A stretch of DNA of 64,000 bases from Bacillus subtilis (GTDB taxonomy: Bacteria > Bacillota > Bacilli > Bacillales > Bacillaceae_C): assembly GCF_008764245.1 (NCBI RefSeq), contig NZ_VTQV01000006.1, positions 42,033-106,032 of the forward strand, given 5' to 3'. Shown here piece by piece: positions 25,022 to 32,790 of the stretch. Position 1 is the stretch's first letter. Each line of letters opens with the position of its first letter. The position numbers were made by a program, and so were the translations under genes. The notes under the pieces are model-generated. The model was not told the DNA's origin. It worked only from the letters and a program-made list of their open reading frames with translations, and did no database searches.

Positions 25022-25357
25022 ATGGAGGCTTATACACAGCAAGTTATAACCGTCATACAAGAGATCCCAACTGGGACTGTTGCCACTTATGGTCAAATTG
25101 CTCGTTTAGCAGGCAATCCCCGTGCTGCCAGACAGGTCGCCAGAATTCTTCATTCTATGAGTCAAAAATATGATTTACCTTGGCATCGTGTTGTGAATGC
25201 GAAAGGGGAAATTGTGATTGGGGACCCTGAAACAGCCTTTACTCAAGCAGCTTTGCTTAGTGAAGAGGGGATTGAAGTTTCTGAAAAGGGAAAAGTGCAT
25301 TTATCGAAATACCAGTGGAACCCGCGGGATCATGACAGCGATTGGATGTATGGTTAG
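25022..25357 (+). CDS. alkyltransferase-like protein (MGMT family)
   Basis: 111 aa, DNA-binding domain of O6-alkylguanine methyltransferases only. It keeps the arginine-finger helix (YGQIARLAGNPRAARQV) and the active-site loop, but that loop reads PWHRV instead of PCHRV. The acceptor Cys is Trp, which defines ATL proteins: they bind O6-alkylguanine, flip it and recruit nucleotide excision repair rather than removing the alkyl group. Monocistronic start with CAGGAG upstream. Confidence 0.9.
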   Translation: MEAYTQQVITVIQEIPTGTVATYGQIARLAGNPRAARQVARILHSMSQKYDLPWHRVVNAKGEIVIGDPETAFTQAALLSEEGIEVSEKGKVHLSKYQWNPRDHDSDWMYG

Positions 25358-25439
25358 GAATAGATGTAATTGGATGGAGGTACTAACAGAGGAAATATGG
25401 TAAAATATTGATAGGTAATTATAAAAGGAGGTATTTAAA

Positions 25440-26426
25440 ATAAACATTGCGACTTATTTAGACGAACCACTTCCACTCCTCGGTTTAAAAGCAGCTTTAT
25501 CGAGAATAGAAGGCCACCATTTTTCCTATTCCTTTTTAAAAACTAAGTGCTTAAACCTTGAAGCAGGACTAGACGGGGAAAATAAGGTCGATTCAATTTT
25601 ACGAAATTACCCTTTTTCAATGGAACATCAAGTTTTCCACGATTTATCTCTCAAATCCAGCCAACTTTTTCAAATGGACCATCTCTTCCAAACTTCTTCC
25701 TATTCAATCATTTTCGAGACAAAAAATATTAGCGGAAAATTGCGTTTTCAGGAAAATCCAAAACAATTAATTCGAATAAAGGCTAATGGTGAAATGGACG
25801 CCTTTGAATGTCCTGCCGCTCAGGTAAGACGAAAATGCGAGCTATTAGGAGATTGGTTCCAAAATAGAAACATCAACATGCCCATATATGGCGCAGTCGT
25901 CTTAGCCTTCCCCAAGCAATTGGTGGAACTTGCCCCAAAGAAAACAAAGATCTTTTTTCCAAGTCAACTTCCCTCATTCATTAGAACTTTTCCCCAAGAG
26001 AAAAAACCACTCGGAAACCTTAAATCCATCGCACAGGAACTAGCCGCACATCATCAACCCTATATTCCCGAACCCATCTGTCAAGCGTATGACATTCCAA
26101 GAGATGATATCTTAACCGGTGTAAAGTGCCAAAAATGTGTCACTCTCGGAATGAAAAAGATCAAACGGAGCTGGGCTTGCGGGAAGTGCGGACATCATGA
26201 CCAATATGCTCATATTCCTACTATAATTGAGTGGTATTTAGTTGTAGGAGAGAACATGACGAATAAGGATTGCCGAAACTTCTTGCATGTCGATATGAAA
26301 ACAGCCACACGAATTTTACAGAGTATGGAATTATTAGGCACGGGTGGCAAACGAAACCGCACCTATCAAATAGATTTCAAACGCTATTTGCAAAAAAGCA
26401 CTAAGTTTGATTGCATAGAAGATTAA
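25440..26426 (+). CDS. NERD domain protein with probable ATA start
   Basis: About 328 aa. The first ATG in frame is codon 61 (25620), but coding sequence clearly begins earlier: the open frame starts at 25425 and residues before codon 61 (LDGENKVDSILRNYPF) belong to the NERD domain, which continues with HQVFHDLSL and IIFETKNISGKL. A perfect AAGGAGG (25425-25431) stands 8 bases before ATA at 25440; ATT at 25446 is the alternative. No ATG, GTG or TTG exists in frame upstream of codon 61. The C-terminal part has a zinc ribbon (CQKC...CGKCGHH) and a helical domain. NERD proteins are nuclease-related, role unknown. Confidence 0.82.
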   Translation: MNIATYLDEPLPLLGLKAALSRIEGHHFSYSFLKTKCLNLEAGLDGENKVDSILRNYPFSMEHQVFHDLSLKSSQLFQMDHLFQTSSYSIIFETKNISGKLRFQENPKQLIRIKANGEMDAFECPAAQVRRKCELLGDWFQNRNINMPIYGAVVLAFPKQLVELAPKKTKIFFPSQLPSFIRTFPQEKKPLGNLKSIAQELAAHHQPYIPEPICQAYDIPRDDILTGVKCQKCVTLGMKKIKRSWACGKCGHHDQYAHIPTIIEWYLVVGENMTNKDCRNFLHVDMKTATRILQSMELLGTGGKRNRTYQIDFKRYLQKSTKFDCIED

Positions 26427-26429
26427 TAG

Positions 26430-26690
26430 ATCGTTATACGGGATTGAATGCATGCCTTGGGGTTTAAACTACTGTCATACGGGATTAAATTGGAGCTATA
26501 CGGGGTTAAATTTGGGATGCGGGATTGAACGCACCACTTGAGGGTTTAAACGATTGCCTTACGGGTTTAACATGGTAAACGGGATTGAACTCCAGCTATA
26601 AAGAATTAAAGCACTTCCATACGGAATTAAAATCGCGCCATACGGGAATAACGACTTCCATACGGGATTAAACTGCCGTTTTGCAGGGTA
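26430..26690 (+). repeat. 20-22-bp tandem repeats, locus 2
   Basis: About eleven degenerate units of the form CATACGGGATTAAANNNNNNN fill the gap between the NERD and MFS genes. The constant part is TACGGGATTAAA; the tail varies. Spacing stays near 20-22 bp even where the word has decayed. Confidence 0.82.
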
Positions 26691-26803
26691 ATCAATTAAA
26701 ATCATAATTCCCTAGTTTTTCACATATTTGTTGAACATAACGTTTGCGGTTTTTTATTTTCATGAGATGATAGTCATAATGAACAAATATGGAGGCTTTG
26801 AGC

Positions 26804-27952
26804 ATGATGAGAGTTCTCGTTTACTTCATTGTATTTTTTTCCTTTTTCGATCTCTTTTCGCAATTGCCGATTATGAGTCCATTGGCCACTTCCTTGGGAG
26901 CCCCTCCCTTTTTAGTTGGGCTTGTGGTCGGGATGTTTTCACTTTCTAACATTATCGGAAATGTAACGTCAGGCTTTTTGACGGATAAAAAAGGGCCTTT
27001 TTCCATTTTAATGTTTGGCCTCTTTTCAACGGGTATCACTCTATTATTATATTATTTCGCAACAGGTACTTGGATTTTGTTGCTAGTTCGCTTTATCCAT
27101 GGTTTCACAGCAGGTCTGATTGTACCAGCAGCTTTTACCAATTTAGCTAATACAACAGCCAATGAAAAAAAGGGAAAGGGAGCAGCATTATCTGGTGCTT
27201 TTATTGGATTAGCCGCCATTATCGGCCCCGCCTTCAGTGGCATCGTTGCTAGCAAGGTAAATGAAGTCACTGTACTTGCGGTCACGTCATTTTTCATGTT
27301 TGCGCTCGGCATTCTATCTTTTATTTTCCTTCGTTCTTTGCAAAAAGTGAAAAAGCCTAAATTAGATAAAAGGCCGATTTCGGTCAGAATCTTTTTCCAA
27401 GATCCACTTATTATGAAAGCATATTTAGGAGCGCTATTCCTTATGTTCTCGCAAGGTGTTGTGGCGTACATGCTTCCGCTAAAAGTTTTGGAATTAGGGA
27501 GTGATACACAAACAAGCGGTTTATTGATGAGTACATTTGGGCTTGTAGCTGTGTTAATTTTTATCTTGCCAACCAATCGATTATTTGATCGCTTAAAAGC
27601 TGTACATACAGCTGTGTTTGGCCTATCAATCATGGGCATAAGTATGCTCTTCATTAGCTTCGCCCCCAGCATCAGTTTACTTTATGTGATTATGGGTACT
27701 TACGGAATAGGCTTTGCCTTTTTATTTCCATCTTTAAACTCTATGCTTGTCGAGGCAACAGATCCCGCTAATCGTGGGAAAGCATACGGATATTTTTACG
27801 CTTTCTTTTCCATGGGTGTCGTGATTGGCTCAGGTGTCACTGGCTTGCTCCAATTGACAGCCAACGGAGGATTCCTTTTCGCTGGAATCTTGCTATTAAT
27901 CGGAGCCCTTTTCATGTTTTTTAAAAATAGGACTATTCATACAGCTGTGTAG
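26804..27952 (+). CDS. MFS transporter, drug:H+ antiporter type
   Basis: 382 aa from the ATG at 26804, since GGAGG (26791-26795) lies 8 bases upstream, inside the longer frame from 26789. About 12 membrane segments. The loop 2-3 signature is present as GFLTDKKGPFSILM, and motif C-like glycines occur in GAFIGLAAIIGPAFSG. It resembles DHA1-type efflux pumps; the substrate is unknown. Single gene with a terminator that begins inside its last codons. Confidence 0.88.
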   Translation: MMRVLVYFIVFFSFFDLFSQLPIMSPLATSLGAPPFLVGLVVGMFSLSNIIGNVTSGFLTDKKGPFSILMFGLFSTGITLLLYYFATGTWILLLVRFIHGFTAGLIVPAAFTNLANTTANEKKGKGAALSGAFIGLAAIIGPAFSGIVASKVNEVTVLAVTSFFMFALGILSFIFLRSLQKVKKPKLDKRPISVRIFFQDPLIMKAYLGALFLMFSQGVVAYMLPLKVLELGSDTQTSGLLMSTFGLVAVLIFILPTNRLFDRLKAVHTAVFGLSIMGISMLFISFAPSISLLYVIMGTYGIGFAFLFPSLNSMLVEATDPANRGKAYGYFYAFFSMGVVIGSGVTGLLQLTANGGFLFAGILLLIGALFMFFKNRTIHTAV

Positions 27953-27982
27953 AGGAACTAATTTCTCTACACAGCTTTTTAT
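27943..27982 (+). terminator. terminator overlapping the MFS stop codon
   Basis: AGCTGTGTAGAG (27943-27954), which contains the TAG stop, pairs perfectly over 12 bp with CTCTACACAGCT (27965-27976), then TTTTTATTTT. Confidence 0.92.
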
Positions 27983-28033
27983 TTTCAACAGTACCTTGCA
28001 ATGAACAATACTAGATGTTATATTGTATTCAGG

Positions 28034-28052
28034 TACTATACATTATACAGTA
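28034..28052. promoter_or_regulatory. probable PadR operator
   Basis: TACTATACATTATACAGTA is an imperfect palindrome (TACT-TA/TA-AGTA arms) 16 bases upstream of the PadR start, overlapping likely -10 sequence. Confidence 0.5.
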
Positions 28053-28067
28053 GTGGAGTGGTGAAAA

Positions 28068-28391
28068 TTGAATGTTCAATTTAAAAAGGGCGTTTTAGAA
28101 CTTTGTGTTCTCGTCCTTCTGGATAAGCAAGACCGCTATGGATATGAACTCGTCCAAAAAATTTCTGATCAAATTGAAATATCGGAAGGCTCGGTCTATC
28201 CTTTGCTAAGAAGATTAACGAAAGAAGGATATTTTACAACCTATTTGCGTGAATCATCTGAAGGACCATCGCGTAAATATTATAAGCTTACAGAGCAAGG
28301 ACGAGAATATCTAAACAAACTCGTTGCAGAGTGGCGACAATTTTCCAAAGGGGTCGATCAAATTATTGAGGAGGGAATGACCCATGAGTAA
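28068..28391 (+). CDS. PadR family transcriptional regulator
   Basis: 107 aa from a TTG start, giving the family-typical opening MNVQFKKGVLELCVLVLL. Winged helix with DRYGYELVQKISDQIEISEG, SVYPLLRRLTKEGYF and the wing SRKYYKLTEQGREYL. It overlaps the next gene by 8 bp. This PadR-HAAS-DUF4097 arrangement is common in Firmicutes and thought to belong to envelope-stress responses. Confidence 0.92.
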   Translation: MNVQFKKGVLELCVLVLLDKQDRYGYELVQKISDQIEISEGSVYPLLRRLTKEGYFTTYLRESSEGPSRKYYKLTEQGREYLNKLVAEWRQFSKGVDQIIEEGMTHE

Positions 28392-28935
28392 AAAAGAGTT
28401 TTTATTAGAATTGGAACGATATTTACGGTCCTTATCTGCCGTTGAAAGAAATGATATTCTGCAAGATTATGAAGACCATTTTACTTTCGGCATCGAAGAG
28501 GGAAAATCAGAAGAGGAAATCTCTGAAGCCCTTGGTTCACCGAAACAGTTAGCAAGGGAAATTCTTGCGGACTATCATATAGAAAAAATGGAAACAAGCA
28601 AATCAACGGGGAATATTTTTCGCGCGGTATGGTCTGTGATTGGACTTGGATTTGTAAACCTTGTATTAGTTCTAGGACCTTTTCTCGCCTTAGTCGGTTT
28701 ATTAGTGGGAGGATGGATTATGGGAATCTCCTTTATACTTACTCCTGTATTGGTATTGTTAAACGCCCTTTTCAATGTAGGTACTTTTGAATGGTTTGAT
28801 CTCTTTTTCTCTTTAGCTCTTTCCGGTCTCGGGATCTTTATCTCTCTGGGTATGTATTATGTGTCATTAGGATTCATAAATCTTCTGCTCAAGTATTTAA
28901 AATATAATATATCGATTGTGAAAGGTGGAAAATAA
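28384..28935 (+). CDS. DUF1700 (HAAS domain) membrane protein
   Basis: 183 aa. N-terminal HAAS domain (FLLELERYLRSLSAVERNDI, YEDHF, LGSPKQLAREIL) to about residue 65, then four hydrophobic segments between 75 and 175. It overlaps the PadR gene by 8 bp and lies 2 bp before the DUF4097 gene. Probably a membrane partner in signalling from the envelope to the PadR regulator. Confidence 0.9.
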   Translation: MSKKEFLLELERYLRSLSAVERNDILQDYEDHFTFGIEEGKSEEEISEALGSPKQLAREILADYHIEKMETSKSTGNIFRAVWSVIGLGFVNLVLVLGPFLALVGLLVGGWIMGISFILTPVLVLLNALFNVGTFEWFDLFFSLALSGLGIFISLGMYYVSLGFINLLLKYLKYNISIVKGGK

Positions 28936-28937
28936 CC

Positions 28938-29840
28938 ATGGTTAAGAAAATTTCCATCATTGCGGCCCTTCTGATTGTCATTGGTGCAATAGGTAGTATA
29001 ATCACTTTTTCATCCGTCCAAAAGAAAGCTGATTCTCTTACAACACAATTAGATGATATTCAATTTAGCCATCTCAAGGTGGATGTGAGGAATGTAGATG
29101 TGGAGCTCGTCCCCTCTCAGGGAGAAGTGAAAATAGATGTATCGGGAGCAAATTCCCAAAAATTAATGGATGGCATAAAAATTGATCAACAAGAAGACAC
29201 ACTGATCCTTCAATCCGACCGTAAGCGAACAAAGTGGTTTTCGTTTGGTTTCAATTCTTCATCCAAAATAAAGCTGTTCTTACCTGAAAAAGAGTATAAG
29301 ACGATAGAATTGAATAGTCACTCAAGCGATTTATATCTTGCAAATATAACGGGAAAAGACATCCAAATACAAACAAGGAATGGAGATATTGTGGCAAACA
29401 ACATTTCCTCGCATCTATTTACAGCCAAAACATCTAGTGGGGGCATTTCTTTAGACGCCATGACTACTGATATCCATACTAAAACAACCAATGGAGATAC
29501 GACCCTTTCCAATATTCAGGCCAAATCCATACATTCTACATCGGGAAATGGTGATATTTTATTAAAGGATGTATCGGGAGAGGTACAAGCGGAAAACAAA
29601 AATGGTGACTTTACGATCAAAAATCAACAAATTACAGACCCGATTACAGCTAAGGCAAAATCAGGCGATATTCTAATCACTGCGGAAAAATATCCTGAAA
29701 ACGTCCAATTTGAAACAGCTTCGAAAGTGGGCGATATCCTAATCTTCGGGAAAAGGCAGCAAATCATCAATAATCAAAACCCTGGTATTCTGATCCAACT
29801 GGAAACAACGACTGGTGATATTATTGTCCGGAATAAATAA
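28938..29840 (+). CDS. DUF4097 family beta-helix repeat protein (YvlB-like)
   Basis: 300 aa. One N-terminal membrane anchor (IAALLIVIGAIGSIITF) then an extracytoplasmic run of short beta repeats with recurring GDI/GDT turns (TRNGDIVANN, TSSGGISLDA, TTNGDTTLSN, SGNGDILLKD, NKNGDFTIKN, AKSGDILITA, SKVGDILIFG, TTGDIIVRN). This is the adhesin-like DUF4097 fold. Third gene of the PadR-HAAS operon. Its last 135 bp are duplicated 1.5 kb downstream. Confidence 0.9.
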   Translation: MVKKISIIAALLIVIGAIGSIITFSSVQKKADSLTTQLDDIQFSHLKVDVRNVDVELVPSQGEVKIDVSGANSQKLMDGIKIDQQEDTLILQSDRKRTKWFSFGFNSSSKIKLFLPEKEYKTIELNSHSSDLYLANITGKDIQIQTRNGDIVANNISSHLFTAKTSSGGISLDAMTTDIHTKTTNGDTTLSNIQAKSIHSTSGNGDILLKDVSGEVQAENKNGDFTIKNQQITDPITAKAKSGDILITAEKYPENVQFETASKVGDILIFGKRQQIINNQNPGILIQLETTTGDIIVRNK

Positions 29841-29919
29841 GTCTTTTTCGAATCAAATTCAGGTGTTTTTATAAGCAGTCATTAGGCGTAATTGGAAGAA
29901 AGACGAGGTGTGAAAAAGG

Positions 29920-30165
29920 ATGAGAAAGCGGTGGACTTTTTGGTGGATGGTTAATCTTCTATGGATTGTCATTTTCGGAGCGGGTACAGCCTTCATTTTG
30001 TTAAGAGAGGTCGATGGCGCTGGTGTTATTCAAACACCTGAAGCTAAATTCGCAGCCTTTATCGTTTTATTAGTTGCATTAATATTCCCTATCATCATTC
30101 AAGTTATATGGCTAATCGTTAATGTGGTCACTAGCCATAACAATAAAAGTAAAATTCAACAATAG
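29920..30165 (+). CDS. DUF3923 family membrane protein
   Basis: 81 aa with two hydrophobic segments (about 8-28 and 44-68) and the family opening KRWTFWWMVNLLWIVIFG. Function unknown. It lies between the original and the duplicated end of the DUF4097 gene, so it may have arrived with the protease gene downstream. AGACGAGGTG precedes the start. A hairpin terminator follows at 30246-30284. Confidence 0.8.
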   Translation: MRKRWTFWWMVNLLWIVIFGAGTAFILLREVDGAGVIQTPEAKFAAFIVLLVALIFPIIIQVIWLIVNVVTSHNNKSKIQQ

Positions 30166-30245
30166 AATTAATATTCATAGGAGGGATTAGGTATTCTAGG
30201 AATGAGCAGGCTAAACTTTTAAAACGCGTTATAGATTATTTTGGA

Positions 30246-30284
30246 ACATTAAAAAACACAGAATTTAACTTTCTGTGCTTTTTA
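30246..30284 (+). terminator. Rho-independent terminator
   Basis: AAAAAACACAGAA pairs with TTTCTGTGCTTTTT around a short loop. It separates DUF3923 from the CPBP gene. Confidence 0.85.
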
Positions 30285-30386
30285 ATGGCTAATGAATATG
30301 ATTCTTTCTCTACTGCTTTTTCCCCTTTTCTCCCGAATTCGCCCCCGTTAAACGTATCCTATGATATTCTTAAGGAGTTGAAAAAG

Positions 30387-31256
30387 ATGACTATGAAACG
30401 CGGCATTTTCCTATTTTCGATAACAACGATCCTTCTAACTGGTGGATTCGCTCTCTTATTTTACTTTTTACATTGGGATTTCTTGTCGCCAGCTCTTATG
30501 TTCATTCCTCTCATCACGAGCTTTGTCACCCAAAAATTCATCTTGAAAAAGCCAATCCTCGGGGCGAATGGATTAGGCTTCCGATTAGGTAAGAAACGAT
30601 TTCTCTTTTTAGCCTCCTTGTTAAGTCTGATTTTTATCGTGGTTATATATAGTATTTCATTTCTTGTGCATCCAAAGTTATTTTCAATGGAGGCGTTTAA
30701 GGAAGCGGTTCAAAACTTGGCTACCTATAATAAAGACTTTTCGTTAATGACAAATGTCATCCTCGCCGTTTCCATTCAAATACTCGTGGCGCCTCTTTTG
30801 AACATCTTTATTTTTATCGGAGAAGAAGTCGGTTGGCGGGGATTTTTATATCCTAATCTCGTTCATTTATATGGAAAAAGCGGACTCTTAATCGGAGGAT
30901 TCATATGGGGGATTTGGCATACACCGATGATTTATCTTTACGATTTAAATTTTGGTAAACACCACCACCTAGGGTTACTCTTTATGATCGCCTTTTGCAT
31001 ATTAGCGGGGATCATTCTTCAATTTATGTATGTGAAAAGCAACTCCATCTATGCCGTTTCCCTTATGCATGGGATGATGAATATCTCAGCAGGTTTAATC
31101 TTCCTATTCACAGTAAAAGAGGAATATCGCTATTTTATAGATGGAGGGACAGGGCTCACTGGGCTAACTATTTTATTTGTGATTGCTGTCATTTGTTATC
31201 GGAAATTTCCTATTGAAAATCTGGAGCGGAACAATTTGAAACAGCTTCGAAAGTAG
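30387..31256 (+). CDS. CPBP family intramembrane metalloprotease
   Basis: 289 aa from the ATG at 30387 with AAGGAG 9 bases upstream; the frame is open to 30285 but without a ribosome site. About seven membrane segments. Abi/CPBP (Rce1-like) motifs: FIGEEVGWRGFLYP (EExxxR), GGFIWGIWHTPMIY and SLMHGMMNIS (HxxxN). Such proteins process or degrade membrane proteins, and some give bacteriocin self-immunity. The final eight residues (NNLKQLRK) and the stop are encoded by a duplicated piece of DUF4097 DNA read in another frame, so the native C-terminus has been replaced. Confidence 0.87.
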   Translation: MTMKRGIFLFSITTILLTGGFALLFYFLHWDFLSPALMFIPLITSFVTQKFILKKPILGANGLGFRLGKKRFLFLASLLSLIFIVVIYSISFLVHPKLFSMEAFKEAVQNLATYNKDFSLMTNVILAVSIQILVAPLLNIFIFIGEEVGWRGFLYPNLVHLYGKSGLLIGGFIWGIWHTPMIYLYDLNFGKHHHLGLLFMIAFCILAGIILQFMYVKSNSIYAVSLMHGMMNISAGLIFLFTVKEEYRYFIDGGTGLTGLTILFVIAVICYRKFPIENLERNNLKQLRK

Positions 31257-31363
31257 GCGATATCCTGATCTTCAGGAAAAGCCAACAATCATCAATAACC
31301 AAAACCCAGGTATTCTGATCCAATTAGAGACAACGACTGGCGATATTATTGTACGGAAAAAAT
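31232..31363 (+). pseudogene. duplicated 3' fragment of the DUF4097 gene
   Basis: Nearly identical to 29706-29840: shared runs include CAATTTGAAACAGCTTCGAA, GGCGATATCCT, GGTATTCTGATCCAA and ACAACGACTGG. One base is missing relative to the parent (AAAGCCAACAATC against AAAGGCAGCAAATC), shifting the frame. It is not translated as DUF4097; instead its first bases provide the end of the CPBP gene. Confidence 0.88.
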
Positions 31364-31369
31364 AAAACA

Positions 31370-31410
31370 CGGAACCAAAGAACTTAAATATATGTTCTTT
31401 GGTTTTTCTT
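31370..31410 (+). terminator. Rho-independent terminator
   Basis: AACCAAAGAAC (31373-31383) pairs with GTTCTTTGGTT (31394-31404), then TTTCTTT. It directly follows the duplicated DUF4097 tail and was probably the original terminator of that operon. Confidence 0.88.
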
Positions 31411-31423
31411 TATGCCCCACCAC

Positions 31424-31775
31424 CTATATGCGATTTTCCATCCTGACTATCCATGATTCCAACAAGTTATAATACTCCCTTAAATGCGAATGAATTTCTA
31501 CCGCAATTTCCTCATTATAAGTATGAACAGTCAAATTACGATCATTGACCATCTCTAGTCCAAGAATCGTTTCCGCTTTCGGGGATCCCACATCAATTCC
31601 CTCAACATCATAAAGATACTGCTTCCCCACTTTCCAGCAGGCCTCAAATGTAAATTCGAACCTTTGAATAGAAGCATCACGTTCTATATCATTAGGTTGG
31701 TCAATCACAATTAATTTTTTAAAAGCAGCTAATGCTTGCTTGGGCGGATGCTATTCGTTCTCGAAGTCTTTCCAT
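31424..31775 (-). pseudogene. hepT: hepT-like HEPN toxin gene, frameshifted
   Basis: Starts at ATG 31775, inside the mntA 3' end, with GAGGGTGGG 6 bases upstream. The frame reads MERLRERIASAQASISCF and stops. The remaining toxin is open in the next frame (ALAAFKKLIVIDQPND, then RFEFTFEACWKVGKQYL). The switch falls at a 4-bp direct repeat (TGCTTGCT on the plus strand, 31733-31740); removing one copy restores a continuous protein of about 116 aa. The RNase/AMPylation motif RX4HXY of HepT is present (RNLTVHTY). A GTG at 31708 opens a 94-residue frame but has no ribosome site. Confidence 0.85.
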
Positions 31776-32071
31776 AAAATTCCCACCCTCTTTATATTTT
31801 TGCCAAGTTTTACATTTACCTTTTTCATATCAACGATGTCGACATTATAGGGAATAGTGGATTCCTCTACTTTCTCTAAGAGTTCCAGCCATTTTTTTGG
31901 AGAAATCTCGCCCTCCCCTGGATTAATCGCAATATCAATGTCTGAGCTCCCTTTTTCTTCTTTACGGGCCCAGGACCCAAATAAATATACTTGTACATTT
32001 TCACTATCAAGAACGTCTGTTACAATGCCTCTTAATTGCTTTAATAACTGCTCTCGCCGCTCATCTTTCAC
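31751..32071 (-). CDS. mntA: MntA-type nucleotidyltransferase antitoxin
   Basis: 106 aa from a GTG with AGGGGA upstream, starting 3 bases after the TetR stop. Minimal nucleotidyltransferase: the motif GSX10DXD is exact (GSWARKEEKGSSDID), with a third acidic residue in NVDIVDM. In characterised HepT/MntA pairs the antitoxin adds AMP to the toxin's tyrosine in RX4HXY. It is intact here while its partner hepT is frameshifted. It overlaps hepT by 25 bases. Confidence 0.9.
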   Translation of the reverse strand: MKDERREQLLKQLRGIVTDVLDSENVQVYLFGSWARKEEKGSSDIDIAINPGEGEISPKKWLELLEKVEESTIPYNVDIVDMKKVNVKLGKNIKRVGILWKDFENE

Positions 32072-32074
32072 TCT

Positions 32075-32683
32075 TCATTCCCCTTCCACCAAAGCTCCAT
32101 CTACACAAATCCTCTCCATATGATACTGAATCACCTTCACGATCCTTTCCTTGTCCATTCTTTGTGGTTCTAATAAAGCATGCAAAGCCAGTCCATCGAT
32201 TAAAGCATACAATCTTTCCGTTTCGATCTCGATATCCAGACTTGACCGTAATATTTGCCGTTCCTGTAAATACAACAACAACTTCTTCATTCCTTTAAAA
32301 ATTTCATCCTTTTTTGCGGCAAATACATCTTCTTTATGTCTCGTGTAGAACACATAAGCAAACCACACTTCCATTTCGGCCATTGTTTGCGCGTCGATTG
32401 GGACAATTTCTAATAGAATGGCCATTACTTTTTCAAATGGCGGTGATTCACTAGCAGCAATTTTATTAATGCGCTCTGTCGCATTCTCTTTCACTAATTT
32501 CATTGCATAGACAAATAACTCATCTTGCGTTGAAAAATAGTAACGCAAAGCCCCTAAGGAGAGGCCTGCTTCCTTCGCAATATTGCGTACTGTCGCTCCC
32601 TCCATTCCTTGCTCCAAAATCACCTTCCATGTAGCTTCTGCAATTTGCTTTCTTCTTTTTTCATGATCAACTATTTTTGGCAT
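32075..32683 (-). CDS. TetR/AcrR family transcriptional regulator
   Basis: 202 aa. N-terminal helix-turn-helix (ATVRNIAKEAGLSLGALRYY, then FSTQDELF), helical ligand domain of the BetI/PksA-like type after about residue 70. It is divergent from a membrane protein gene at 32791 and is followed after 3 bases by mntA. Two identical-core palindromes in the divergent gap are its likely operators. The linkage to a toxin-antitoxin pair is unusual. Confidence 0.9.
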   Translation of the reverse strand: MPKIVDHEKRRKQIAEATWKVILEQGMEGATVRNIAKEAGLSLGALRYYFSTQDELFVYAMKLVKENATERINKIAASESPPFEKVMAILLEIVPIDAQTMAEMEVWFAYVFYTRHKEDVFAAKKDEIFKGMKKLLLYLQERQILRSSLDIEIETERLYALIDGLALHALLEPQRMDKERIVKVIQYHMERICVDGALVEGE

Positions 32684-32713
32684 ACGTTTATTTTAGCAGA
32701 TTTATTTTTAAAA

Positions 32714-32773
32714 ATACACTTGTATCAAAATGGGAACCATGGTATATTTTAAATCTAATTCATACAGTTGTAT
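32714..32773. promoter_or_regulatory. two probable TetR operators
   Basis: ATACA-CT-TGTAT (32714-32725) and ATACA-GT-TGTAT (32762-32773) are perfect palindromes with the same arms, 48 bp centre to centre, in the gap between the TetR gene and the divergent membrane gene. Confidence 0.7.
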
Positions 32774-32790
32774 TGAAAAGAGGGATTCAT

